Of a stretch of DNA of 64,000 nucleotides, positions 9,216 through 17,727 are shown piece by piece (the first letter of the stretch is position 1; each line of letters starts with the position of its first letter). The notes beneath the pieces were generated by a model. The model made no database searches, was not told where the DNA came from, and worked only from the letters and a program-made list of their open reading frames with translations. The position numbers were made by a program, and so were the translations under genes. Source of the stretch: Singulisphaera sp. GP187 (lineage in GTDB: Bacteria > Planctomycetota > UBA1135 > UBA2386); contig CAMBXM010000001.1 of NCBI GenBank assembly GCA_945871815.1, positions 1-64,000 on the forward strand, read 5' to 3'.

Positions 9216-10550
9216 TCACTCGATGATGATCGACCCAGGCTGCGAGCCCGCGACACCGAGGGCATTGGCAAACGGATCGAGGGCTGCCAGCTGCACATCG
9301 AACGCGGCTCCCGCGAGGGCTGCGGTGGCCGGGACCGGCAGGGACAAGAAGCCTGCACCATCGGCTCCAACCAGGACGATCAGACTCGCGTAGGGCTGTA
9401 AGCCGAGTTCGCAGCCAGGCGCGCCGAACGGGCCCAGATCGAGGGCTTGACCCGCGCCAATGTGGCCGCCGAGGAACAACACATGCAAGGCCGCCGGAAT
9501 CGGCGTGCGCACGTCGATGCCGAACTGGGCGTTGCCGCGGCTCGGTTGGGTGCGGCCGTTGATGTGCAGTTCCCCCGCGCTCGTAGGACACACCGTGCCG
9601 AAGTGATGCAGCGGCGGCGATTGCGCGATGGCGAGCGCGGGCAGGGCGTTTGGCAGTGAGCCGAACGGGGCACTGGTAATCACCCCGTCGTGCACGACCG
9701 CAATCCCGGACACTGCCCCACTGATGCCACCGGCGATCAGGATGTCGTGCGTGCGGCAATCGAAGCCGATCGACCGCGGGCCCACGAACGGGAGCTGCAG
9801 GTAGCTCACCAGCGCACCATCGTCGATGTTCACGGTGCGCAACGACGTCACCGGCAAACCGAAGGGGTTGTCGACGACGCCGAGGAGCAAGTGGCCGCTG
9901 TCGTCGATCGCGATCGCGTTGATCAGATCGACGACGCCGACTTGGGCCCGATGCAGCAAGAACGGCGGCTGCGTGCCCATCAAGTCCACACGGTGGACGT
10001 TGTGCACGTTGGCCACGATGTAGGCATGGCGACCATCGCAGGCCATAGCCGTTGGCACGAGTGCGGCGCCAATCGTGGCCAGCTCCGTACGAACACCACT
10101 GCTCTTGCTGATGCGACTCAGCGATTGCCGACCGAGGTAGATGAGATCTTCCCCGACGACCGCCACAGCGACGACGTAGTCCTCGAACAACGGCTGGGCA
10201 TTGACGACTCGCCAACTCGTGACGATCCCAGCGCTCGCCTGGAACTCGATGATCTCGCAGATACTGCCGCTCGTCCCGGTGACGTTGTAGGTACCTGCGT
10301 AGTAGCGACCACGCACATACGGATCCGCACAGAGCGACGAGGTCATGGTCAACGGCGCCGGCACGTTCACTAGGGGCGTGATCGAGGCCTGCGCAACATC
10401 CACGAGCCAGAGCCCGCCAGGGACGCTCGGCACTTGCGTCGTCGTGAGCCCGCCGACGAGGACTTGGCCGGGCTGCTCTTGGGCATCGAGGGACCCGATG
10501 CACGCAATCGCAGCGAGCAAGGTCGAGCCCATCACAATAGAGAGGTTCAT
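9216..10550 (-). CDS. Secreted propeller-like protein with C-terminal beta domain
   Basis: About 444 residues from the ATG at 10550, which gives a signal peptide (MNLSIVMGSTLLAAIACI..., cleavage near LDAQ); the open frame upstream of it is arginine-rich and not protein-like. The centre has repeated short beta strands with Asp/Gly turns, like an NHL/YncE-type propeller. The last ~130 residues (from FGTVCPTSAG) form a separate block with a GNAQFGIDV strand, LFLGG, DLGPFGAPGC, LPVPATAALAG and LDPFANALG. A related tail layout appears on two other secreted proteins in the window. Function unknown; extracellular or cell-surface. A separate region of 636 bp without clear genes lies upstream. Confidence 0.7.
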   Translation of the reverse strand: MNLSIVMGSTLLAAIACIGSLDAQEQPGQVLVGGLTTTQVPSVPGGLWLVDVAQASITPLVNVPAPLTMTSSLCADPYVRGRYYAGTYNVTGTSGSICEIIEFQASAGIVTSWRVVNAQPLFEDYVVAVAVVGEDLIYLGRQSLSRISKSSGVRTELATIGAALVPTAMACDGRHAYIVANVHNVHRVDLMGTQPPFLLHRAQVGVVDLINAIAIDDSGHLLLGVVDNPFGLPVTSLRTVNIDDGALVSYLQLPFVGPRSIGFDCRTHDILIAGGISGAVSGIAVVHDGVITSAPFGSLPNALPALAIAQSPPLHHFGTVCPTSAGELHINGRTQPSRGNAQFGIDVRTPIPAALHVLFLGGHIGAGQALDLGPFGAPGCELGLQPYASLIVLVGADGAGFLSLPVPATAALAGAAFDVQLAALDPFANALGVAGSQPGSIIIE

Positions 10551-11186
10551 AGTGCAGATCTCGGAGCGCACGCGATGATAGCGCGCCGTCCATCGGCGGG
10601 GTCCGGCTGAAAGGCGTAGCGAGCCGAGCCAACGCTCTGCACCGCATTGGAAACCCACGCTCGGCAGGGCGATGCCGGCATTCCCCCGCATTGCGCGCGG
10701 TCGGACGCAATGTGGTGCGACGAAGATGGGGCCAGCAAAGAGGCGATCGCTGCCGCCGAATAGGCCCCGCGATGGCTGCCCGACGGACCTAGAAGTGGTT
10801 TCCCAACACCAGAGCTGCTGCGGCCGGCTCGTTGGGAAACCACTTCTTGGAACCGCAACGGACTTCACCCATGGCATGGGCGTGACGCCGCGCGAACGCT
10901 GCTGACACCGGCGGCGTCGAGGAGGCTCTAGGTATCACAGAGAGTCCGCGCCGCTGCGGTTTCACATCCAGCAAGGTCGCGACTCCTGCTGCTCTGAGAC
11001 GCCAATTCGAGTGGCCCGACTCTCGGGTTCGTACTCCATGTCGCGAGCGCTTCACGCTGCGTGCAGCGTTGCCGCTCGTCAACGTCGTCACCGACCAGCA
11101 GAGTCGTCACGGTGCCTTGCGCACGCCGAGCATGACTCGCCGACATGGAGTTCGAACTTGGAAGTCAGCCCACTAGAGTCCACTGC
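10551..11186. other. Divergent intergenic region, 636 bp
   Basis: It lies between the 5' ends of the secreted protein (minus) and tsaC (plus), so it should contain both promoters. I see no convincing ORF, tRNA or riboswitch. Its one strong structure is the 17-bp inverted repeat at 10791-10847. Confidence 0.6.
10791..10847. repeat. 17-bp perfect inverted repeat, hairpin
   Basis: AGAAGTGGTTTCCCAAC at 10791-10807 is followed, after 23 bases, by its exact reverse complement at 10831-10847. It lies between divergent genes, so it is not a terminator for either. The arm shares the GAAGTGGTTTC-CCAA core with the dispersed repeats at 25148, 30747 and 54975. Confidence 0.9.
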
Positions 11187-12197
11187 ATGGAACTGCTGCT
11201 GGTCGACCAAGACGCACCTGACCCCGACGCGATCGCACGCGCGGCAGCACAGTTGCGCAACGGGCGACTCGTCGCGTTCCCCACCGAGACGGTGTATGGC
11301 CTCGGCGCCAACGCCCTCGACCCAAGCGCAGTCGCACGCATCTACCGAGCGAAGGGCAGACCATCGAACAACCCCTTGATCGTCCATGTCGCGGACGTCG
11401 CGGGCGCGCGCAGAATCGTCGCCGAGTGGCCGCGAATCGCCGAGCAACTCGCCGCGCGATGGTGGCCCGGCCCGTTGACGATCGTGCTCGAGAAGAACGC
11501 GTCGATCCCCAACTCGGTGACCGCCGGGCTCACGAAGGTCGGCGTTCGCGTGCCAGCACATCCGGTAGCCCTCGCGTTGTTGCGTGCGGCCGGCGTACCG
11601 ATCGCAGCGCCGAGCGCGAATCGCGCCAACGCGGTCTCGCCGACCACCGCGCAGCACGTGCAGAACTCGCTGCCCGATGCCGACGTGCTGGTCCTCGACG
11701 GCGGCCGTTGCGAAGTCGGCATCGAGAGCACGGTGCTCGACCTCAGTGGTCCGGTGCCGACGATGCTGCGGCCAGGGGGCGTATCGCAAGCTGAGATCGA
11801 ACACGAACTCGGCATGCCGATCCGGCGGGTAGAGGCGAGCGACGATGGCGACGCCGGGCGCCCAGCGCCTGGCATGTCGAAGAAGCACTACGCGCCGCGG
11901 GCGAAACTGGTGCGCATCCCCCATGGCGACGTCGGCGCGATGGCGCGAGCAATCGATGACGCCCGCAGAGCTGGCGAACTGGTCGCGGCCCTCGCGATCG
12001 GCGAAAGCGTATGCGCGGCAGCCGCCCCAGCCGCGTGCGTCGCGATGCCCGACGACCCGCACGGCTATGCCCGCTGGCTCTACGCCGAGCTGCACGCCAT
12101 GGACGACCGCGGCATGACGCGCATCGTCGTCGAAGATGTGCCACCCGGAACCGCGTGGGACGGCGTTCGCGATCGACTTGCGCGCGCGAGCGCCTGA
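11187..12197 (+). CDS. tsaC: L-threonylcarbamoyladenylate synthase (Sua5/YrdC type)
   Basis: Makes threonylcarbamoyl-AMP from threonine, bicarbonate and ATP, the first step to the t6A base at position 37 of ANN-decoding tRNAs. At about 336 residues it has the long Sua5 form: an N-terminal YrdC domain (LVAFPTETVYGLGANA, KGRPSNNPLIVH, WWPGPLTIVL, PIAAPSANRANAVSPT, ESTVLDLS, LRPGG) and a C-terminal Sua5 domain after the linker SKKHYAPRAKL. I chose the ATG at 11187 because it places MELLLVDQD directly before the family's first helix; an in-frame ATG at 11145 would add 14 unlikely residues. No partner tsaB, tsaD or tsaE gene is in the window. Confidence 0.94.
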   Translation: MELLLVDQDAPDPDAIARAAAQLRNGRLVAFPTETVYGLGANALDPSAVARIYRAKGRPSNNPLIVHVADVAGARRIVAEWPRIAEQLAARWWPGPLTIVLEKNASIPNSVTAGLTKVGVRVPAHPVALALLRAAGVPIAAPSANRANAVSPTTAQHVQNSLPDADVLVLDGGRCEVGIESTVLDLSGPVPTMLRPGGVSQAEIEHELGMPIRRVEASDDGDAGRPAPGMSKKHYAPRAKLVRIPHGDVGAMARAIDDARRAGELVAALAIGESVCAAAAPAACVAMPDDPHGYARWLYAELHAMDDRGMTRIVVEDVPPGTAWDGVRDRLARASA

Positions 12198-12329
12198 CCC
12201 GAGAACCGCCGCGCCAGTGGCATCGTGCACCGCCGGCGCCCCGCCGCCGGACTACCGTCATCACGGCAAGATCGGGCGAACGCACTCGGGGCCTTGTCAG
12301 TTGCCCCCCGTGCCCCGATCGTACGGCGC

Positions 12330-14639
12330 ATGAACCAACAGAGTTCCCTTGGTCGTCGCGCCGATGCGACGGTCTCGCGCCTCGCCTGGGTTGCCGCCTC
12401 ACTGGTTCCACTCGCTGGAGCAATGGCCCAAGTGCAATGGCGGGAACCGACCGGTGTGGTCCGACTGACTGGGCGAACGGGTGTCGCGCTGGCCTACGAC
12501 CTCACGCGCCAACGCACAGTCGCATTCGGCGGCCTGAACGGCGAGGGCTCCAGCGACGAGACCTGGGAATGGAACGGCTCGCTGTGGAGCCAGCTTCTCC
12601 CCGCCGTGCGCCCGCCCGCGCGATCGCATCACGCGATGGCATTCGACGTGAACCGCAATCGCATCGTGCTGTTCGGTGGCGTGCCGACGGGTCCCGCGGC
12701 GACGACGCCACTCGGGGACTTCTGGGAATGGGACGGCACGACATGGACGCAGATCCCTTTCGCCATCGGCCCGTCGGCGCGCACCGGTGCCTCGATGACG
12801 ACCGACCTCGTACGTGGGCGCGTCGTGATGTTTGGCGGCGGCAATCCCAATCTCTACGCGGCGCCTGCGGCCGACGCTCACTGGGAATGGGACGGCACCA
12901 ACTGGACGCAGGTGACGGGGACGCCGCCGCCGCGATCGTCCGCGAGCCTTTGCTATGACTCGACGCGCGGGCGCACGGTGCTGTTCGGCGGCATCGCGCA
13001 GTGCTTCGGCTTCTCCTGCCCGACCTTCGCCGACACGTGGGAGTTCGACGGCGTCGCGTGGACGCAGCGCCTCGTGGCGACGCCGCCGGCGCGTCACTCG
13101 GCGATGATGGCATTCGATTGGCAACGCAATCGCGTCGTGTTGACCGGTGGCCAGGGTGGTTGCCAACCCGCTTGCGGCATCAACTACGACGACACCTACG
13201 AATGGGACGGCACGCAGTGGACGCGCAACTTCGCGGCCACACCGCGCCTCACTGCGGCGGGAATGGTCTACGACCCCGTCAACTCGAGTTGTGTCGTCTT
13301 CGGCGGGACGGCGATCATCCCGCAGCACTCGGGCTGGAACAGCGCCGAGACCTACGGCTTCGACGGCACGTCGTGGACCACACTCGCGGCCTCGGCGATG
13401 CCGCCGGCGCGCAACGCCGACGCGTTGTGCTACGACGAAGCGCGCGCCGAGACTGTCTGGTTCGGAACGACGGAGTCCACCAACCCAGGCGTCGCCGGCA
13501 CGTTCACGTTCGACGGCACCACCTGGCAGCGGCGCACCCCGCTGGTCACGCCGCCGGCTCGCACCTACCACGCAATGGCCTACGACAGCTTGCGTCAGCG
13601 CGTGATCTTGTTCGGCGGCCAGGCCAGCAACGGCGCGCTCCTCCGCGACACCTGGGAGTGGGACGGCGCGAACTGGGCCCTGGTGGCAACGCCGTCGTCG
13701 CCGCCGGGCCAGTATCAGCACCAACTGGCGTTCGACAGCGTGCGCAACGTCACCGTGCTCTACCCCGGCTCGCTCGGCCAGAACCTCGTGCACGAGTACG
13801 ACGGCCTCACGTGGACGCCGCGCCCGTCGCCGACCACGCCGCCGAACCGCTTCGACGTCGCTCTCGCCTTCGACAGCCGCCGCGGGCGGACCGTGATGTT
13901 TGGCGGCGTGACCCAGTTCGCGCTCCAGGACTGCTGGGAATGGGACGGCGCGAACTGGACCCAGGATCTCTCGCCCGTTCGTCCGCCTGCTCGAAAAGGT
14001 GCGCGCATGGTGTTCGACGACCTTCGCGGTCGCTGCGTGCTGTTCGGCGGCTCCACTTCCAGCAACACCGTCCTGCAAGACACCTGGGAGTACGACGGCA
14101 GCGCCTGGACCCTGCGTCCGAGCACCGAGCTGCCGCCGCGGCGCTCGACCCAAGGAATGGCCTTCGACCGCGCTCGTTCGCGCACGGTGATGTTCGGCGG
14201 GTTCCCGGGCTCCGGTTCGTACGGCCATCTGCAGGACACCTGGGAACTGGTCACCGAGTGCGATCGCGCCGGCCCCGGCGAAGTCTCGGGCGGTGGCCTG
14301 CCGCTCGCGTGCGCCACGCCGCCGCGGATCGGCACGACCTTCTGTCTCAGCTATACCAACCCGTCGCCGAACGCCGCGGGCCTCAGCTTCCTGCTGCTGA
14401 CGCCGGGGGCTTGCAGCGGCGCACCGGGGGTCGTGCCGCCGCCGACCGGCTGCGTCGCGAGCTTCCTCTACGGTCTGCCGACGGAGGTGTTCGTGCAGAT
14501 CGGCGGGCCTGCGACGTTCTGCTTCGCCGTGCCGAACAACCCGGTCTTCGTCGGCGCCGCGTTGTGCTTCCAGGGCTCGTCGCTGGAGACCACCGGGTGC
14601 TTCCGCGCCACCGACGGCGTGCAGGTCGTCGTGCAGTGA
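12330..14639 (+). CDS. Secreted kelch-repeat protein, about 12 repeats
   Basis: 769 residues from the ATG at 12330, with a signal peptide ending near GAMAQ. About twelve repeats of ~50 residues run from residue 45 to 650. Each has the pattern R-x-R-x-V-x-FGG ... TWEWDG-x-x-W ... PPAR-x-x-x-x-M-A-(F/Y)-D. Examples of the Gly pair are VLFGGV, VMFGGG, VLTGGQ and VVFGGT; the ninth repeat is degenerate (YPGSLG). Twelve blades would suit two six-bladed propellers. The tail (about 655-769, Cys-rich, starting CDRAGPGE) resembles the C-terminal block on other secreted proteins here. Likely a surface-exposed binding protein for a glycan or protein; the ligand is unknown. The long antisense frame over this gene is a codon-bias shadow. 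Confidence 0.88.
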   Translation: MNQQSSLGRRADATVSRLAWVAASLVPLAGAMAQVQWREPTGVVRLTGRTGVALAYDLTRQRTVAFGGLNGEGSSDETWEWNGSLWSQLLPAVRPPARSHHAMAFDVNRNRIVLFGGVPTGPAATTPLGDFWEWDGTTWTQIPFAIGPSARTGASMTTDLVRGRVVMFGGGNPNLYAAPAADAHWEWDGTNWTQVTGTPPPRSSASLCYDSTRGRTVLFGGIAQCFGFSCPTFADTWEFDGVAWTQRLVATPPARHSAMMAFDWQRNRVVLTGGQGGCQPACGINYDDTYEWDGTQWTRNFAATPRLTAAGMVYDPVNSSCVVFGGTAIIPQHSGWNSAETYGFDGTSWTTLAASAMPPARNADALCYDEARAETVWFGTTESTNPGVAGTFTFDGTTWQRRTPLVTPPARTYHAMAYDSLRQRVILFGGQASNGALLRDTWEWDGANWALVATPSSPPGQYQHQLAFDSVRNVTVLYPGSLGQNLVHEYDGLTWTPRPSPTTPPNRFDVALAFDSRRGRTVMFGGVTQFALQDCWEWDGANWTQDLSPVRPPARKGARMVFDDLRGRCVLFGGSTSSNTVLQDTWEYDGSAWTLRPSTELPPRRSTQGMAFDRARSRTVMFGGFPGSGSYGHLQDTWELVTECDRAGPGEVSGGGLPLACATPPRIGTTFCLSYTNPSPNAAGLSFLLLTPGACSGAPGVVPPPTGCVASFLYGLPTEVFVQIGGPATFCFAVPNNPVFVGAALCFQGSSLETTGCFRATDGVQVVVQ

Positions 14640-14726
14640 GACGCTGACGGACAGCCGGATCGGGCGCCGCGTTCTGGACTCGCCGCGCGCGCGGATCGCA
14701 CGGCCGTGCCAGAATGCGCCCCCCTC

Positions 14727-14954
14727 GTGCACGACCAACCGAACAACCCACTTCACGGCGTCACCCTCAAGGCGATCCTCGAGTTCCTCGTCGAGCACCT
14801 CGGCTGGGAGCAGATGGCCCGCGAAATCGACGTCCGCTGCTTCACGTACGAGCCGAGCGTCACCTCGTCGCTGAAGTTCTTGCGCCGCGTGCCGTGGGCC
14901 CGCACCAAGGTCGAGGAGCTCTACGTGCGGGTGAAGCACCCCCACACTTGGTGA
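14727..14954 (+). CDS. VF530 (DUF2132) family small protein
   Basis: 75 residues, the normal size for the VF530 family, which has been structurally described as a small helical, possibly DNA-binding protein. The family pattern NNPLHGVTLKAILEFLVE, then W..MAREIDVRCF, PSVTSSLKFLRR and PWAR.KVE.LY is complete. I chose the GTG at 14727, which gives VHDQPNNPLHG as the N-terminus; the in-frame GTG at 14706 adds seven residues not typical of the family. The next gene starts 44 bases downstream. Cellular role unknown. Confidence 0.88.
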   Translation: MHDQPNNPLHGVTLKAILEFLVEHLGWEQMAREIDVRCFTYEPSVTSSLKFLRRVPWARTKVEELYVRVKHPHTW

Positions 14955-14998
14955 GCGGCGGGCAGAGTGTCCATTCCGTTGCTATCCTCCTCGCCCCT

Positions 14999-16603
14999 GT
15001 GACCGAGCCCGCCGACAGCCAGCCCGAGACCCTGGACCCCAAGACCCTGGCCGAGCGCGCGCGCACAACGATCGCCTTCTTGCAGGAAGTGCTGTCGGAT
15101 CGCGCGGTCCTCGCCCACCTCGACGACGAGCTGCGCAAGGACCTGCTGCAAGCCGCTGGACGCGTCGCTCGACCAGACCCATGGCAGAAGCGCGAGCTGT
15201 GGCGCGAGATGCGGCGCCAGCGCAAGGCGCAGAAGCGCGCCGAAGACGAAGAGAAACTCTCGTGCACCGGCATCCGCAAGCTGCGCAAGGAAGCTGTGTT
15301 CGTGACACCGCCGCCGCCGCTGCCGGCACCGGTCGCGGCCGGCACCGACCTCGACGAAGCGTTCGCCTCGGCGGCGACGGCAGCGCCGGCCGCAGACGCA
15401 GTCGACGCCCGCCCAGTCGTCCGCGAAGAACGCTACTGCTACGTCTGCAAGGCATCGTTCACCCGGCTGCACCACTTCTACGACTCGATGTGCCAGCGCT
15501 GCGGCGACTTCAACTTCGCGAAGCGTCAGCAGACCGCGGACCTTCGCGGGCGCACCGCCATCGTCACCGGTGCGCGCGTGAAGATCGGTTACCAAGCGAG
15601 CATCCTGTTGCTGCGCGCCGGCTGCTCGGTGATCGCGACGACGCGCTTTCCACACGACGCCGCACTGCGCTATGCGCGCGAGGTGGACTTCGAGGACTGG
15701 CGCGATCGCCTGCAGGTGCACGGTCTCGATCTGCGGCACACACCAAGCGTCGAGGCCTTCGCGCGCCACTGCAACGCGACCCTCGACCGACTCGACTTCA
15801 TCATCAACAACGCCTGCCAGACCGTGCGCCGCCCGACAGGGTTCTATCGCCACTTGATGGACCAAGAGCGCGAGCCGCTGTCGCTCCTACCCGATGGCGC
15901 CCGGCACGTGCTGCGTTCGCATGAGCAACTGCGCTGCCGCACGCTCGAACACGCCGCCGGAACCAGATCGCTGCCGACTGTGCCACAGCCGCTGCGCGAC
16001 CACGATGCGCCCGAGTTGTCGCAGCGAGCCTTGCTGGCCGAAGACCTCGTGCACCACGACGGCATCTTCCCCGACGGCACGCTCGATCAAGACCTGCAAC
16101 AAGTCGACTTGCGTGGGCACAACAGCTGGCGCATGCCGCTGCACGAGGTCACGACCGTCGAGTTGCTCGAAGTGCAGTTGGTCAACTCGGTGGCGCCATT
16201 CGTGCTCAACGCGCGCTTGAAGCCGCTGATGCAGAAGGTAAAGACGCGCGACAAGCACATCGTCAACGTGTCGGCGATGGAGGGGCAGTTCTACCGCGCC
16301 TTCAAGACCGACAAGCATCCGCACACCAACATGGCGAAGGCCGCCCTCAACATGATGACGCGCACGTCGGCGCGCGATTACGTGCAGGACGGCATCCACA
16401 TGAACAGCGTCGACACCGGCTGGGTGACCGACGAAGACCCGGCCGAGATCGCGGCGCGCAAAGTCGAGGAGCACGGCTTCTCGCCGCCGCTCGACATCGT
16501 CGACGGCGCGGCGCGCATCGTCGATCCGATCTTTGCCGGCATCCGCACCGGCACGCACGTGTGGGGTCAGTTCTTGAAGGACTACGCCCCGACGCACTGG
16601 TGA
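14999..16603 (+). CDS. SDR-like protein with N-terminal zinc ribbon, catalytic Tyr missing
   Basis: 534 residues from the GTG at 14999. Residues 1-100 are helical and charged. A zinc-ribbon-like knuckle follows: C147-x2-C150 and C165-x2-C168. The Rossmann domain begins with TAIVTGARVKIG (about 187-197) and includes NNAC (270-273) and VNVSAMEGQF with the usual serine (S425). The YxxxK signature is altered: HTNMAKAALNMM has the lysine (K447) but Thr at the Tyr position. An insertion of about 100 residues separates the NNAC motif from the S425 strand. It probably binds a dinucleotide, but classical SDR chemistry is doubtful. The conserved-looking stretch NMAKAALNMMTRTSA suggests a real subfamily rather than decay. 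It is convergent with the selenoprotein candidate. Confidence 0.82.
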   Translation: MTEPADSQPETLDPKTLAERARTTIAFLQEVLSDRAVLAHLDDELRKDLLQAAGRVARPDPWQKRELWREMRRQRKAQKRAEDEEKLSCTGIRKLRKEAVFVTPPPPLPAPVAAGTDLDEAFASAATAAPAADAVDARPVVREERYCYVCKASFTRLHHFYDSMCQRCGDFNFAKRQQTADLRGRTAIVTGARVKIGYQASILLLRAGCSVIATTRFPHDAALRYAREVDFEDWRDRLQVHGLDLRHTPSVEAFARHCNATLDRLDFIINNACQTVRRPTGFYRHLMDQEREPLSLLPDGARHVLRSHEQLRCRTLEHAAGTRSLPTVPQPLRDHDAPELSQRALLAEDLVHHDGIFPDGTLDQDLQQVDLRGHNSWRMPLHEVTTVELLEVQLVNSVAPFVLNARLKPLMQKVKTRDKHIVNVSAMEGQFYRAFKTDKHPHTNMAKAALNMMTRTSARDYVQDGIHMNSVDTGWVTDEDPAEIAARKVEEHGFSPPLDIVDGAARIVDPIFAGIRTGTHVWGQFLKDYAPTHW

Positions 16604-16634
16604 GTGCGCCGATGGCGGTCGCGGTCCGCGCGAG

Positions 16635-17609
16635 TCACTCGACCTTGGTCTGCAGCGCTAGCAGCAGCGCGCGCGCGCGATCGAGCACCTTGGAGCTGCC
16701 TTCGTTCTTGAGCAGCGCGGCCAGCGCCTTCGGCGCGCCATCGCCCTTCTTGCCCCGGAGTTGGTCCTGGATCTTGTCGAGCTTCTTGTCCAGCGCGACT
16801 TCGGCCTTCAGGGCTTCGCCGTCGAACTCGGCGACCATCGGCTGCACCTCGGTGACCCAAGGGGCACGCTGACCGACGCTGCGAGCAAGCTCCTTGCTCT
16901 GCTCCTCGGCCTTCAAGAAGTAACCCTGCGACTTCAGGTTCTCGATCGACTTCTTCGCCGATGCGAAGCGAGCATCGACCTCTTTCTGCAACTGCGTGCG
17001 CTCGTCGCCTTCTGGCAACTCCTCGACTGCGGCCAAGGCGGCGGCGAGGTCGCGCTTGCCGTAGAGCGACGCGCGGACCTTGCGTGCACCAGCGCTGGCA
17101 CCCCAGCCCTTCTTGACCTTGACCAGCTCGGCAGCGATGAGCTCGTCGATCTTCTTGGTGTCCGAAAGCGGATTGCCCGACCACAGCAGCGTCCCATCAA
17201 CCCCGATCACACAGGCGTTGGGGATGCCGGGGGCTTCGGGATTCGGCACAAAGGTGCTCGTGCAGGCAAAGCAGTCATTGCCCGGAAACGTCTTCCACAG
17301 GAAGGCTGCGAGCTCGTTCTCATTCGCGCCCTGGACCTCGACCAGGATGCTGACGAGACCGCTCTTGCTGAGTTCGTGATCGTGTTTGATGGCGCTCGGC
17401 ACGGAGCCCCCGATGCACGGGCCTCAATGTGTGCCCCAGCGGTCGATGACGACCGGCTGGCCATAGAACTCGGACAGGCTTTGACGCCCGTCGCCATTCA
17501 AGAACTGCGAGAACGAGAAGTCCGGCATCTTGTCGCCGACCTTGGCGCGCTCTTGCGCGGCCAGCGGCAGGACGAGGAATGCCAGAGCGATCAGAGTGCG
17601 ACGATTCAT
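16635..17609 (-). CDS. Thioredoxin-fold selenoprotein candidate (UGPC active site)
   Basis: Read through one UGA, this is a single 324-residue frame. Residues 1-18 are a signal peptide (LPLAAQ). Residues 20-150 are a thioredoxin/TlpA-like domain: VGDKMPDFSFSQFLNGD, then VVIDRWGTH-U62-GPC65-IGGSVP. The UGA (17424-17426) falls precisely on the first Cys of the expected WGTxCGPC motif. Downstream the same frame stays open for 262 codons with fold-consistent sequence (SGLVSILVEVQG, then PNACVIGVDGTLLWSG, the cis-Pro/beta region) and a charged helical tail. A hairpin suited to a bacterial SECIS follows the UGA. Standard gene calling splits it into 61- and 255-residue pieces. The alternative is a nonsense mutation or sequencing error of TGC/TGT, but the position and the selenium transporter candidate at 56884 favour selenocysteine. 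Likely an exported disulfide/peroxide redox protein. Confidence 0.8.
17391..17409 (-). promoter_or_regulatory. bSECIS-like hairpin downstream of in-frame UGA
   Basis: On the transcript, GGGCUC pairs with GAGC-G-CC (one bulged G) around the six-base loop CGUGCC. The loop has G at its second position, 22 nt after the UGA, within the usual spacing of bacterial SECIS elements. A lower helix CGUG/CACG (17416-17419 with 17381-17384) can extend it. Folded by eye only. Confidence 0.55.
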
Positions 17610-17727
17610 GGGTGACGATCCAGTCGGAGCAGGCGCGAGAGTCTAGCGATCGAACCCGTGCGACGCAGGCACCGAGGCCAAATGCCCTGGGGCCGGCGCG
17701 AGGTCACCGCTGGCCACCGGGCCAAAG

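Noticed and set aside
11010-11050. GGTTCG-like stretch resembling a tRNA T-arm
   Set aside because: The flanking bases do not form the T-stem and no acceptor or anticodon arm can be built.
12399-14945. 848-codon minus-strand frame over the kelch gene
   Set aside because: Repetitive Arg/Ala/Val string mirroring the repeats of the sense gene; no domain.
17402-17426. Pseudogene or sequencing-error explanation for the split thioredoxin-fold gene
   Set aside because: Kept as the alternative, but a random nonsense change falling exactly on the redox Cys, with a downstream hairpin and a YedE-type gene in the window, is less likely than selenocysteine.
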